The notes: generated by a model from the letters alone, not told the origin. A stretch of 64,000 nt of DNA from Pyropia yezoensis (GCA_009829735.1 CM020620.1:9068545-9132544); one strand, 5' to 3'; counted from the first letter of the stretch, positions 53,093 through 63,353 are shown. Program-made: numbers and translations.

Positions 53093-53455
53093 TGTAGCAA
53101 TATGGTTGTCCGTATTGTGACCCTAATATCAGGGGGGCTACTTCTAACCCTTAACTTTCAATTTGATAGTTCGTACTGGTCACGGTATCTATAAGTTACG
53201 TATGACCAGAGGGACTTGCATCTTGGGGTGGAGGGTAGTTAGTAGTGTCTCCGAGGGTTTATAACGAGGGGGCCGGTGGCGAATCCACCGCCGGCCAAGG
53301 TAGAACAACAAACCCCTCCCATTTGGGCTCCCATCTTGGTCCCGTGGCTTGCGCTCCAAGGACAGCAACCTTGGCCTCCCGGTGACGTTGGTGCCGATCC
53401 CCCTTGGTGAGTGTTCCCTGAGAGTGGACGTGCGACGGATTCCTATTGTGCTACA
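53093..53455 (+). repeat. A3 3' LTR
   Basis: The 363-bp LTR is preceded by the purine tract at about 53081-53090. It ends GCTACA and is followed by TGCAC, the right target duplication. Confidence 0.93.
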
Positions 53456-53460
53456 TGCAC

Positions 53461-53883
53461 ACGGGGAAGAGGAAAGCAAACGCGCAATTGTCTTTTTCCT
53501 GAGGGCGCGGGCCAAGGGCGCCTCGCTGTCCCTCTTAACGTGCATCTGGGGGAGCCTCGGCACGTTGGCCAGGTAGCCCCCCCATACCCCCGAGTGGCCC
53601 CGACCCCAGTCTTACCTCGTCTGGTCTGGGGCCACTATCACTATTAGTTCTATTCCCACTCACTAATCTCACACTCAAATTCTCTCAAATCACGTCCCTC
53701 ACAAGTATGCAAAAACCCATCAGAAGTCCCTCTCTCACGTGTGGATAGCGTAGTCCACCGCATCCCAGTGCCGGGCACGGGCCACGGCCGCCAACCATCA
53801 CCACACGGCGGGCGTGTTCTGGCACCTGGTGCCCTCTGGTTGCAGTCCCGGGTCGGCGCCAAGTCGGGGCCAGGGATGCTACA
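53461..53883 (-). repeat. Element B 5' LTR, right fragment
   Basis: The remaining 423 bases of the B LTR bring the total to 571, equal to 5079-5649. TGCTG (53884-53888), the outer target duplication, follows. Confidence 0.9.
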
Positions 53884-53888
53884 TGCTG

Positions 53889-54229
53889 TACCTCATGGAA
53901 CTGATCCGGCCGCATCTGCGGCCACAGAAGCTGTTGAACCCGTCGCCACAGGGGCCTTCCCACCCTCCGCAACTGATGGGCCTGCTGCGGTCGTGCCACA
54001 GATCTCTGCGCCCCCGACACCAGCGGTTGTGCCGATGAAGCGGACGCGTGGCACCAAGTCTTAGCGGCGCAAAGCCGCCGCAGCCGAGATGCCCCTTAAC
54101 CGCTCGCTTATCACCACCGTGCCCCGCTCCGAGGAAGAGCCCGACTACCCTCATTTCTCTCGCCCCCCGCCACAGTTGCAGGACATGTCCTCCATGTCAT
54201 CCGCCAGCAGCGACTCCCACTGCACCTAG
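53889..54229 (+). pseudogene. Harbinger-type Myb/SANT-like protein, 3' part
   Basis: With B and one TGCTG removed, the Myb frame continues through a split GTA codon into PHGTDPAASAATEAVEP. It is Pro/Ala/Thr-rich, then basic (MKRTRGTKS, TAG, RRKAAAAEMP), then Ser-rich (MSSMSSASSDSHCT) before TAG at 54227. The whole frame is 484 codons with internal TAGs only; the one at 54062 is the fifth. T-rich, trailer-like sequence follows, so TAG at 54227 is taken as the true stop. The in-frame continuation supports both the B boundaries and the gene model. Confidence 0.65.
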
Positions 54230-54573
54230 CGTGCACTTTCTTTTGATCTTTTTCTTTGTTTTGGATCTTTGTGACGACTATGTCCTTGCTGTTCCTGGTG
54301 GACCTGTGATACGAGTGGCTGCCATTGGACCTGTCGTAGCTTGAGTACTGGCAGCGCATGAGCAAAGTTTTTCTGTTTGCCCCATTCGGCAGTGGCTTTT
54401 TTCTTTTCCTACGTACCTTGTCCCTTTGTCTTGTCAGCCCTATAGCCGGTCCTCACCTCAAAGGAGTCGCTTGTGCCCGCATGCGGGTCCGACTGAGGAA
54501 GAGACGGTGTCCGCCACGACGTACGTGGAAGGAAGCAAGAAGAAGTCACTTAGTGTGGGGGGGGGGGGAAGTG
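54230..54573. other. Spacer after Myb frame
   Basis: The first 130 bases are T-rich (TTTCTTTTGATCTTTTTC) and resemble a 3' UTR. A G-run at 54557-54568 lies just before the inverted-repeat arm. No gene recognised. Confidence 0.4.
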
Positions 54574-55400
54574 TGTGAGGAACCAGCCACACTTTGGCAG
54601 CTCTCAACGTACCTGTGATGGTGTCAGCGACTTGTGCCAGCCAATAGGGCGACAGCGCGCGGGGCAGAGGATGGAGATTGTGACGGTCGTGGGTCTGGGG
54701 AAGAAGACGGCGCGACGTCGGTGGTGATCGAGGGGGGTTCAATGGGTTAAGGAAGTCTTTTGTCTGCGTCTGTGGTTGCCCGTCCGGTCTCCGCCGTTGG
54801 CGCCGACACCCACGCACTATATACTCGCGTCGGGGCATCCGAGGTGCCCCAAAGCATGCGTTTCCCCGTCGCGCCGCCAGTAGGCATAAAACGGCCCAAA
54901 AACAAAGCATGGCTCTCAGCACAAAGCATGGGCGGGCTGCGCACTAAAGGAGTGCAGCCCCAGTTTGCCCCAAACGAGGGGGTCCGGCGTGCGGCCCCGA
55001 GTGCGCCGCCCCAGCCGGCCTCGGACGCCAGTCGGTTCGAAGGTCCGAGAGGCGGGTAAGCACGGTTCGATCGAGTCGACCGAGTCGGCCAGCCGGCTAG
55101 CCAGTCACATCGCTGCAATGCTGCAGCGAGGACACTCTAACGGACTCGCCAGCAGTGGCAGACGTGGCATGTCATGGGTGCTGACGGTGGCGCCCTTCGA
55201 CAGGCCATAATGGGTTGTCGATGGCTGCTGTCGTGCGGCCAGCAGACACCGTGAGACAGCGGCTGACTCATCTTGAGTCTGGAGGGTACACCGCGTCATG
55301 CCCCACAATACAAGGAGCTGATCCATGTTGCCAGGAGTTGGTTCGGCAGGATTTACAAGTAGAGGTCCCAGATATTATCCCTTAGGTATGAGGCATGGGA
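54574..55400. repeat. 827-bp inverted repeat, left arm
   Basis: It is the reverse complement of about 62527-63353, with only scattered differences by eye. It begins TGTGAGGAAC; similarity fades after GGTATGAGGCATGG at its inner end. It contains a TATA-like ACTATATACT near 54818 and three AAAGCATG motifs. Small ORFs in it match no known protein. I found no target duplication for either arm or for the pair. Confidence 0.8.
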
Positions 55401-55881
55401 TAAGGGGGAAAATCCTTACAAAGTGGCGGCACGTGCAGTGGCCGGTTTGGGCGACCACGTGAGTGTCTGATTGCGCGCCGAACTGTGAGGGGCGCGACCA
55501 GGAGAGTGGCGGAGTCCTATGAAGGGGGATAGGGATTATCCTGATGACCACCACTCCCGACGGGGGCGGCAGTGCCTGCTGTACGATCGGCCGCTCAGCG
55601 ATGGCGCTACAAAAGACTTGGGGACCACCTCCGACCGTTGGTCCATCTCTTTCCGCTCTTCTTTGGCACTGGCCGCCTACACTCACGTATATAGGAAAGT
55701 CGGGCGGCTGATTTTATCACGGCGCGCTGCTGTATGAACTCTGGCGCTCTGTTGTACTTTTGTACTATACTGCCAAAGCTCTGGGGTACGGCGAAGTGTT
55801 CAAAGGAAAAAAAAAAAAACCCTGCCAAACAGAGAGAAAAAGTACTTTGCTCCTGTTCCATGTCCAGCTCAGTCGTAGAAC
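55401..55881. other. Spacer between repeat arm and transposase
   Basis: No gene is seen. The spacer has a 12-A run near 55808-55819, which on the minus strand would lie downstream of the transposase stop. Confidence 0.35.
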
Positions 55882-57329
55882 TCAAAGGTAGCCCTCCAGA
55901 AGCGCTGCGCGCTCCTTGAAGATGTCGGCCGCCAGGTCATTGCGCAAGGCCACGTGCGCGGTCTCGTTCCGCACCTCCCTCCACGCCTGCGCATCCCGCG
56001 AAAAAGATCCCACAGGCAGCTGCCCAAGTGGCTGAACAGCGGGGGGAGGATGTGCCAGAGGGGAAAGCGCCCTGTCAGCCCCACTGCCGGGTGTTCCAAC
56101 CCCGGCAGCAGCACTACCGGCGCCCCCTATCCCCGCCCCCCCCCCAGCAGCTCTCATGCGCGCTCGCCGACGTGACCAATACACGCCCCGACGTACCTCC
56201 CTAACCATGTCGTGCAAAATGGCGACGGCCTTGGCAACGACCGTGATCCGCGCGACGGTAACATAGCGCGCAGGATGCAGGGAAATAGTCCAGCGTGCGG
56301 TCAAAACAGCGCACAGCCTCTCCACGTCTATCCTCGGAGCCTCCTGCGAACGGTTAAAGATCCGCTTCTTGTCCGTTTCTGGGTTGGCATGCGCCTGCAG
56401 AACGAAAGCATAGTTTGGATAGATTTTGCCAGTAAGGTAGTACAGCAGCGTGCGAGTGCCTCCATTGGCGGTAAAGGGCCGGTCCCGTGGCGGCCACAAA
56501 CCCGTCGTAATGTCGTGGTACAGCGCCGACTGCTACATAACGCTGATGTCGTTCATACTGCCGGGGCAACCAACAAAAAGATGCCAGATGTACGGTCCTC
56601 GTCGCAAAAAGTCTCCATAACGATCGATCTGCGCCCCTTGTGGTTCTGAAAGGACCCCTGCATGCCCTTCGGGAACGCCCGCCACTTCCAATGCGAGCAG
56701 TCAAGCGACCCAATACAGCCTGGTACGCCCCGCTCCGGGCTCCGCTTCAGCAAGATGGTCAGCTCCTCCGCGTTCGGCTGCCGCAAATAGGTTGGCCCAA
56801 AGACATCCACAATGTAATACACCAGGTCACGCATAGCATTATCCGCCGACGAGTGAGAAATGCGGCAATATTTGTCCGGACGATCAGTTGACTCCCCATA
56901 CGCGAGCACCCGAAAAGCGGCGACCAGCTTCTGCAGCGGGTGTGAGCGCGGTCGGCCAGTAGCATCAATAGTTTGCATAAACCCAGGCAGGTCCTTCACA
57001 GCCTGGTATGCACGCACAAGCACACTCCGCGGCCCCCGAAAGCGACGCTTAAAGTCATCCTCGTCGTAAACCGGCGGGTTTCCAGACACCCCAAAGTAAT
57101 CGATTAGAATCCCGCGAAACCCCCTCCCAAAGTTGCGCAGCTTATTAGGCCGACGCGCCACGACACGCCCACGAAAGAGACGGATGCCGCCAACGAGGGC
57201 ACCACGCTTGCGCACCCGCCAGTGGTGCAGAGGAGTCACATGTGCAGCAACAGCTTCTGCCAAGTCCATGTCCTCCGAGTCAGGCAGCACAGCCTCGACG
57301 TCCAGGGCTAGCGGGTCCTGCTCGGCCAT
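55882..57329 (-). pseudogene. PIF/Harbinger transposase (one frameshift, one TAG)
   Basis: DDE transposase of the plant-type Harbinger family. It starts at ATG 57329 (MAEQDPLALDVEA). The N-terminal half includes FRGPRSVLVRAYQAV; catalytic Asp 1 is in GCIGSLDCSHWKW. Between about 56557 and 56575 the frame shifts, then MNDISVM brings Asp 2; a TAG at 56533-56535 precedes QSALYHDI, where one more residue is expected. The last part has QEAPRIDVERLCAVLTARW with the catalytic Glu, then a basic and Pro/Ala-rich tail ending in TGA. All three catalytic residues survive. It converges with the Myb-like frame, the partner normally encoded by such elements. Confidence 0.85.
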
Positions 57330-60300
57330 GATGGGTGGGTGGGAAAAAGATGGCGCGGGTGAGAGACGGTCGCGACGACAGTGGCGGTTGAGGGGGCGGT
57401 GGTCACGTCGACAGACTCCCCCCCGCATCCACCGTATCAGTGTTTGCTGCACCCCGCTCGCGACCCAGTCCCCTCGACCAATGAAAAAATCGTCTCCCGC
57501 GCTCCCTATGGTGGCGTCTTGCAGTCCCCCCTCCCCCTCCCGCCAACTGTATGCCTCACGGCCAATCAGAAATCGTCGTGTCCCCCGCCCGACGAGGATA
57601 GGGCCAGTACGCAACCGACCGCCCCACAACATCGGCGCCCCACGTGGGCGCCCTGCCCTCCAGACCAGCGGCCATGCAGCAGCGGGCAGTAAAGTGGCCT
57701 CCTGGAGGTGGACTACGGGGGCTGTCCGCCTGACGAAAGGGACCCAGCGGCCTCGCGACACCTGGCACACCGCACCCCCCCCCTTCCACGTACTCTGCAG
57801 GGGCCAGATCCGCCAGCGATCGAGTAGCGGTCGTCATCGATCGTGCCTTGCTAGAGTGATATTGCAAAAGTTGCCTGAGCGACCACGATCGGACACGTTG
57901 TCGAGCCCCAACCAGCGTGCGAGAATGGGGAATGGGGATGGGGTCACCCCATTTTTGACAAGAATGGGGTATCCCCATTCCTATTCCCCATCTGTGCCCC
58001 AACCAGGCACGAAAGCCGCGAGGAGTTACTTAAAATGGGTTGTGTCGAATCCGATCCGGAAACCTCGAGATGGGGTCGTTCACACCACTATGTGACCATA
58101 TGCAATACTAGCAAGCTCCAAAACAGATATTGGATGCCGTTTCAAGCCGTTTTAACGTCCAATTTCGTGCCACGTTGCCATAGAGCGAATGGGACTCACA
58201 ACGGTAGTTGTGCTCTCACGGTCATACGAGAGCGAGGTGGAGGCGCACGACCAGTGTGAATACGCTGGCAGGGGGGGGGCTCCTACTGAGCCGAACCCTC
58301 GTGCCACGCGACGGGGCGAGACGGTGAACCCGACATTCGACCGAGTGGGGCCAAACGTCGACAATGTTTCGTCAAATCTCGGCGGTGGTCGACTTGTTTC
58401 ATTGATTGAATTGGACCAGATTGGTTCGATTGTGTGTTTTCCTAGACCGTGATTGGTCGGGTTTATGCATTGTTGTTGCTTGTGTGGAAGGGGGCGATTG
58501 GCGGGTTATCTTCTACATCCGGGAGCTTGCGGTAGTGTGGAAGAGGGGAGTTTAATTTGCGTCCGTGGGCGTGCCGGGTGCGCCCGCCGCAGCGTGCTGC
58601 GTACACGAGTGCCGCGGGGGGGGGGGTACAAGAGCATCCGGCCGTGCGCCTGAGTGCTGGGCGCCCTTGGCCCGGCAGACTTGACCTTGGAACTCGCCAT
58701 CCCACGTCGGGGTGTCGGGTCGCCCGTTTCTATCTCGTGGGGTACACAGCATTTTTCTCCACATCCTCGCCGATACTCACAGTCCGGCCCATCTTGGGCG
58801 CTACCGTCCGTGTCCACAGCGGCTGCCTCGCCATCCACGAATAGCTGGCGCGCCGATGGAAACAGACACGACAACATGACCTCCTCCTCAATGAGGGAGC
58901 AGCAAGTCGGAAGCTGCCCGGCGAGGCCACGGTACGTAGCGAGGACGACGATCGCGCAGCTGCTGTGGTGGCAGCTCGTCGGGGAAGATGGCGGCGGGGT
59001 CGACGAGCTCGCGCGGCCACGGACCGCCGGCGGCAGCGACTCGCCGGCGCTGTGGCACACGCTGGTCACCCTTTCCCCCCAACCGTGGCCTGCCCACCCC
59101 CAGCCAGACCCCTGCCCTCTAGTCCCCTCTACTCCGCCAAGCCCATTGCACCCCCCCCCCCCGCTCACCCGTCCCCGCCCTTCCCACGCCCGCCACCCAC
59201 CGTTACCCCCGCTACCCCCTTCTCCAGCCCGACAGGCCACGATTGCAACCAAAGACCGGCGGCTGCGTCGCGCCACTCTCCGTGGGCTGGCCCGTCGCCG
59301 CGGCGGCGGCGGCGCCGCCTTAAAGTCGCCGCACGAGGAGGAGTGCACCGGGCACCACACCCGGCACAATGGGCTTTCTCGCGCGCACGAATCGCTCCTT
59401 CCCTGCCAATAGCGTGACCGAACATGCTGGCACAGCTCCACGCCGCTCGCGCTCCGCGTGCCCGCCTGGCCTTCTTCTCCCTCGCTCGATTTCTTCTCTG
59501 CTTATTTTCTTTGGGGTGCTCCGACTTGAGGGACACCCGTTGACCCTTGCGCTACGAAAGAGGGAGTCATACCTAAAAAGCTGGTGGTGAACTTCCGTTC
59601 GTGGGACGTAGATAGCCCCAGCGCCAGACGTAAGGGCACAGCCAACAACAGGCGTTCCGACGTTCCGAGTGCTCAATTTAGATATCAACGTGGCAGAAAT
59701 TCCTTGGAGGGTGGAGCTTTCCGAACACGCTTTCCGATCTTCACCATCTATACCGCCTGGACTTTCGTGAAACGGGCCGCTGAGCGAGGGTGAGATCGAG
59801 AGTGTGCATTGGTGGGACGAATGACGCGAACTATTTGACGCACAGCAGTCGGCGCATCAGTCTGGTGGGGGCTGTAATGAGAGGCAGGCAGCACCGCCCC
59901 ATGAGCTCGTTCTTCTCCGAAACGAAGGGCGAAATGGAGCGCATCTGAGCCGTGTGAGACACGTAGCATGATTAGCGATGACGTAATATTGAACAAATCC
60001 ACGCGGACGGGCACATCTGCCCGTACGCATTGGAGGTCATGACGAGAGCGGGGGGGGTCGAGGGGATTCTTCGCTACCAGTCGGACATGAAGGGGGGGTC
60101 AGGAAGGCGTAATCGTCGCTCCACTCGTTGCCGACTGCAACGACGAAGCCTCCTTCGCAGGGGGGTTCCGCAGTCGACCCGTCGACTCGGCGTGTGAGGT
60201 AGCGTGGCGTCCCGCGAGGTCTCGTAGCACCGTGTGGTGTCTCCGAGCGGCGTGCAGGTGGTTCAACACAGCCACTCGTGGCTGCATGGCGGGATGTGCC

Positions 60301-60901
60301 CTGGAGGCCAATTCAGTCTTGGTCTGCAGTTTAAGAAAAAGAGGCAGGCCAGCGCCAGCGCCTTCATCTCAGCTTCGTGTAGATCAGGAAGCTTCCTGGA
60401 TAACCCGCAGGAAGGGGACCGGGTTGCCGAAAAGAGCTTTTGCGTGTTGAGTGGTTGGCGAAGCTATGAGAAAATCAAGTGAAGCGCCGTGGGAAGCGCA
60501 CGACGCCTTAACCCTCGAGAGGGGGGAACAAGTCCCCTCCGTGCGGAGCGCCAGCGCGTGTTCGGGTAAGGGAATGCGAGAGGACGGACGTGGGGGGCCG
60601 GCCGTGTGACTTGGGCAGCCCCGGGCGACCCCCTCATATGGGGGCACCCGGGCAGGGGCGTCCACCGACCCGCGCGCGCGTCTCCCGGCACCGCGCACGG
60701 TACCACCTGGATGGAAGGTTCCAGACGCCACCCGCCGCCGCGGCCTCTCGCGCCAAAGTGGCGCCCCCCCCGCAACAAGGAGTGGTACATTACACCGGCA
60801 TACCAATGCAAGCAAAGCATAACGGGCAGGAAGCGGACCGGGTTGCTCACAGAATGGAGTGAGCGAGCGCCTGCCGAGGCTACAGCCGAGGCAGGAAGCG
60901 G
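57330..60901. other. Long region without a confident gene
   Basis: Several high-GC ORFs lie here on both strands (for example 58506-59441 minus and 58654-59412 plus), but none shows a domain and they overlap each other. 57330-57420 probably holds the transposase promoter. A hairpin-forming G/C block lies at 57923-57991. A short minus-strand stretch near 58740-58800 (MGRTVSIGEDVEKNAVYPTR) looks protein-like but is isolated. 59690-60900 shows nothing recognisable. The right end of the Harbinger element should be in the first part. Confidence 0.4.
57923..57991. repeat. G/C palindromic block
   Basis: The inner stem ACCCCATT (57946-57953) pairs perfectly with AATGGGGT (57963-57970). The outer parts, GGGGAATGGGGATGGGG and CCCCATTCCTATTCCCCAT, pair imperfectly. 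It may be the core of a small inverted-repeat element or a quadruplex-prone site. Confidence 0.55.
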
Positions 60902-62520
60902 TCAAAAAGGACGGCGGGCCGCCGGGCAGGGGTCGACCAACGCGTCGATGTAGTACGTGTGGGCGGTGACCGTGTCCCGGCGCTTGTGGCCAAGCAGGGC
61001 TGCGATGCGCCCGTCCGGCACCCCAATGGCGTACGTCGCCGTGGCGGCCCCGCCACGAGCGGAGTAGGGCGCATAGAAGGAGCCAAGGGGGCGGTGATCT
61101 TGAGGTCCGCGCAGGCGGCCGCGAGCCACCGCCCCATGGCCTCCCGCATGGGCGGGCGGAGATCGCCCAGCGGGGGAGAGATTGGCTGGGTAGGCGGCGC
61201 ACGTGCCGCCACCAGCCACACAAGCTGGTCGCGCAGCAGCGTGAGCGGCGAATCGGGGCCGTCCGAGGTGGGCGGTGTGATGCACGTCAGCCGTTTGGCG
61301 CCCGCCCGCCGGTCGGCCCTCTTGTGCCGGCACACCAGGAAGTTGATGCCGCCGTCAGAGCCGATGGTTACGTCTGCCAAAGTCATGAGCAGCAGCTCCG
61401 CGGTGCGCCGGAAGAAGAAGAAGGCCGTCACGATGTTCGTCAGGCGGCAGCCGGTGGTCGGGCACGTAGTGCGGGCGGCCGCCTGGGCTATGGTCGACGC
61501 GGCCTCTGCTGGGAGCTTGGCCCGGGTGACCGGCGGCGTCCCCGAGCGCTCGTGCCAGCGCCGGGAGAGCCCGACGTGGGCGGGCGTCACGAACGCGCCG
61601 AGTGCGGGGGGGGGGGGGGCGAAGACGTTGTGCCGGGTGTTGATGGGGAAGAGGTAGTCCTGGAGGCTAGAAGCTTTCACCACGCCGCGACGAAGCACGT
61701 GCTCCAAGAAGGCGACCACCGTGTCGACCGACGCCGGCAGGGAATTGCGTCCCGTCGCGGCACAAAAGGAGGAGAATTTCGCCCAGTTCTTGTCGTACTT
61801 GGACGCCGTGTCGGCCGTCACCGACCACACGAGCAGGTCGGCCGAGATGCGCACCGTGGCGTCGCCGAGAAGTCGGTCCACGACGTGGCCGCGCCCAAAG
61901 GCACGCCAGCGGCCGGTGGCCAGGTTCTCCCGACGCGGCGGAAAATGAATACCGCCGTCGTCCAGACGGAGTTGGGCCGGACGTCCCGCTGCCGGCCGTG
62001 GGTGGAGTGCACGACGGCCGAGGGCCGGAAGCACACGGCGTCGGTGCGCGCCCGTGCCTCGGCCCTCCATGGCTGGGCCCGCCTTACCGGGAGGATGGCG
62101 ATGGCGTCGGCCTGGTCGGCCGCAATCTTGCGGACCGCCAGGCCCGCCTGTGAGAACTGGGGGTTTACAAAGTTCGCCTCTCTCCCGCACGGCTGCCCCC
62201 ACGCGTCCGCCGTCTCGCAGCCGGGGTCGCACTCCATGCTGTTCTACCACGGCAGCTGCGTGTTGTTGACCATGGCGAAGCGGTCCACGGTGCACGACCC
62301 CGAGCCTGACGTGGGGGCGGCAAACACGGCCGGACACAACCGCCAGTCCGTGCGGTCGGGGTCGCGGAAGAGGCGGTCGGGCTCCGCGTTGGCCAGCGTG
62401 GGCAGCCAATTGTTTTCACTGGCAGCACGAGGGATGCCAGCACTTGCTGCAGCCGCCGCACCTCGGCCATGCGCGCAAAGGAGCGCGAGCACATGGCATT
62501 CAGGACTGCCAGAAATCCCC
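60902..62520 (-). pseudogene. Tyrosine-recombinase retroelement remnant (DIRS-like)
   Basis: Pieces in three minus-strand frames line up in the order seen in DIRS-type elements. First, an RNase H/methyltransferase-like part: SCTVDRFAMVNNTQLPW, TAG, NSMECDPGCETADAWGQ, then NFVNPQFSQAGLAVRKIA, where NPPF is usual. Then a recombinase N-terminal domain (TADTASKYDKNWAKFSSFC), catalytic Arg in FFRRTAELLLMTLADV, and, after a frameshift near 61060, YSARGGAATATYAIGVPDGR and LLGHKRRDTVTAHTYYIDALV with the box-II Arg, His and Tyr. The usual first His is Tyr. At least two frameshifts and a TAG make it inactive. Its upstream part is cut off by the right repeat arm. The family call rests on motifs only. 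Confidence 0.65.
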
Positions 62521-62526
62521 CCCTAA

Positions 62527-63353
62527 TTCCATGCCTCATACCTAAGGGATAATATCTGGGACCTCTACTTGTAAATCCTGCCGAACCAACTCCTGGCAAC
62601 ATGGATCAGCTCCTTGTATTGTGGGGCATGACGCGGTGTACCCTCCAGACTCAAGATGAGTCAGCCGCTGTCTCACGGTGTCTGCTGGCCGCACGACAGC
62701 AGCCATCGACAACCCATTATGGCCTGTCGAAGGGCGCCACCGTCAGCACCCATGACATGCCACGTCTGCCACTGCTGGCGAGTCCGTTAGAGTGTCCTCG
62801 CTGCAGCATTACAGCGATGTGACTGGCTAGCCGGCTGGCCGACTCGGTCGACTCGATCGAACCGTGCTTACCCGCCTCTCGGACCTTCGAACCGACTGGC
62901 GTCCGAGGCCGGCTGGGGCGGCGCACTAGGGGCCGCACGCCGGACCCCCTTGTTTGGGGCAAACTGGGGCTGCACTCCTTTAGTGCGCAGCCCGCCCATG
63001 CTTTGTGCTGAGAGCCATGCTTTGTTTTTGGGCCGTTTTATGCCTACTGGCGGCGCGACGGGGAAACGCATGCTTTGGGGCACCTCGGATGCCCCGACGC
63101 GAGTATATAGTGCGTGGGTGTCGGCGTCACCGGCGGAGACCGGACGGGCAACCACAGACGCAGACAAAAGACTTCCTTAACCCATTGAACCCCCCTCGAT
63201 CACCACCGACGTCGCGCCGTCTTCTTCCCCAGACCCACGACCGTCACAATCTCCATCCTCTGCCCCGCGCGCTGTCGCCCTATTGGCTGGCACAAGTCGC
63301 TGACACCATCACAGGTACGTTGAGGGCTGCCCAAGTGTGGGTCGTTCCTCACA
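62527..63353. repeat. 827-bp inverted repeat, right arm
   Basis: It is the reverse complement of 54574-55400. The outer end reads GTTCCTCACA; the inner end starts at about CCATGCCTCATACC. It lies directly against the truncated recombinase remnant. Differences from the left arm include CTAGGGGCC for CTCGGGGCC near 62927. Confidence 0.8.

Larger units (their letters stand above)
35867..53455 (+). mobile_element. Element A3, with assembly gap and false internal duplication
   Basis: LTRs at 35867-36229 and 53093-53455 are flanked by TGCAC (35862-35866 and 53456-53460). Within it, 40083-46345 is repeated as 46846-53117 on the other side of a 500-N gap. Removing that overlap gives 10,826 bp, exactly the length of A2. 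I interpret the duplicate as unmerged contig ends, not as biology. The LTRs differ at 2 positions by eye. Inserted in the 5' LTR of B. Confidence 0.9.
5079..53883 (-). mobile_element. Element B: degenerate Ty3/gypsy chromovirus, host of nested A insertions
   Basis: The ends are 571-bp LTRs (TG...CA), flanked by a 5-bp duplication TGCTG at 5074-5078 and 53884-53888. Sense runs on the minus strand: LTR, primer site, gag, pol with chromodomain, then an ORF on the opposite strand, a purine tract and LTR. A1 (plus AGGGT) and A3 (plus TGCAC) interrupt it; without them B is 9,652 bp. The two LTRs differ at about 15 positions by eye, so B is the oldest layer. Gag and pol carry frameshifts and TGA codons, so it is not autonomous. 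It landed inside the Myb frame, which resumes in frame at 53889. Confidence 0.9.

Noticed and set aside
35867..53455. A real tandem A element (LTR-internal-LTR-internal-LTR) made by recombination
   Set aside because: The second copy starts mid-RT at a contig edge, indels cluster at the edges, and collapsing the overlap gives exactly the length of A2.
3968..54229. Reassignment of UAG to Gln in this organism
   Set aside because: B gag ends in TAG where A gag has TAA, and the Myb frame itself runs into trailer-like sequence after TAG at 54227. CAG-to-TAG decay is simpler.
58506..59441. 311-aa minus-strand and 252-aa plus-strand ORFs
   Set aside because: They overlap each other, are Pro/Ser/Arg/Gly-biased and show no recognisable domain; not enough to call a gene.
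54574..63353. One composite DNA transposon bounded by the 827-bp arms
   Set aside because: No matching target duplication (AAGTG on the left, TGTGG on the right), and the left arm lies between the two Harbinger genes; kept only as a hypothesis.
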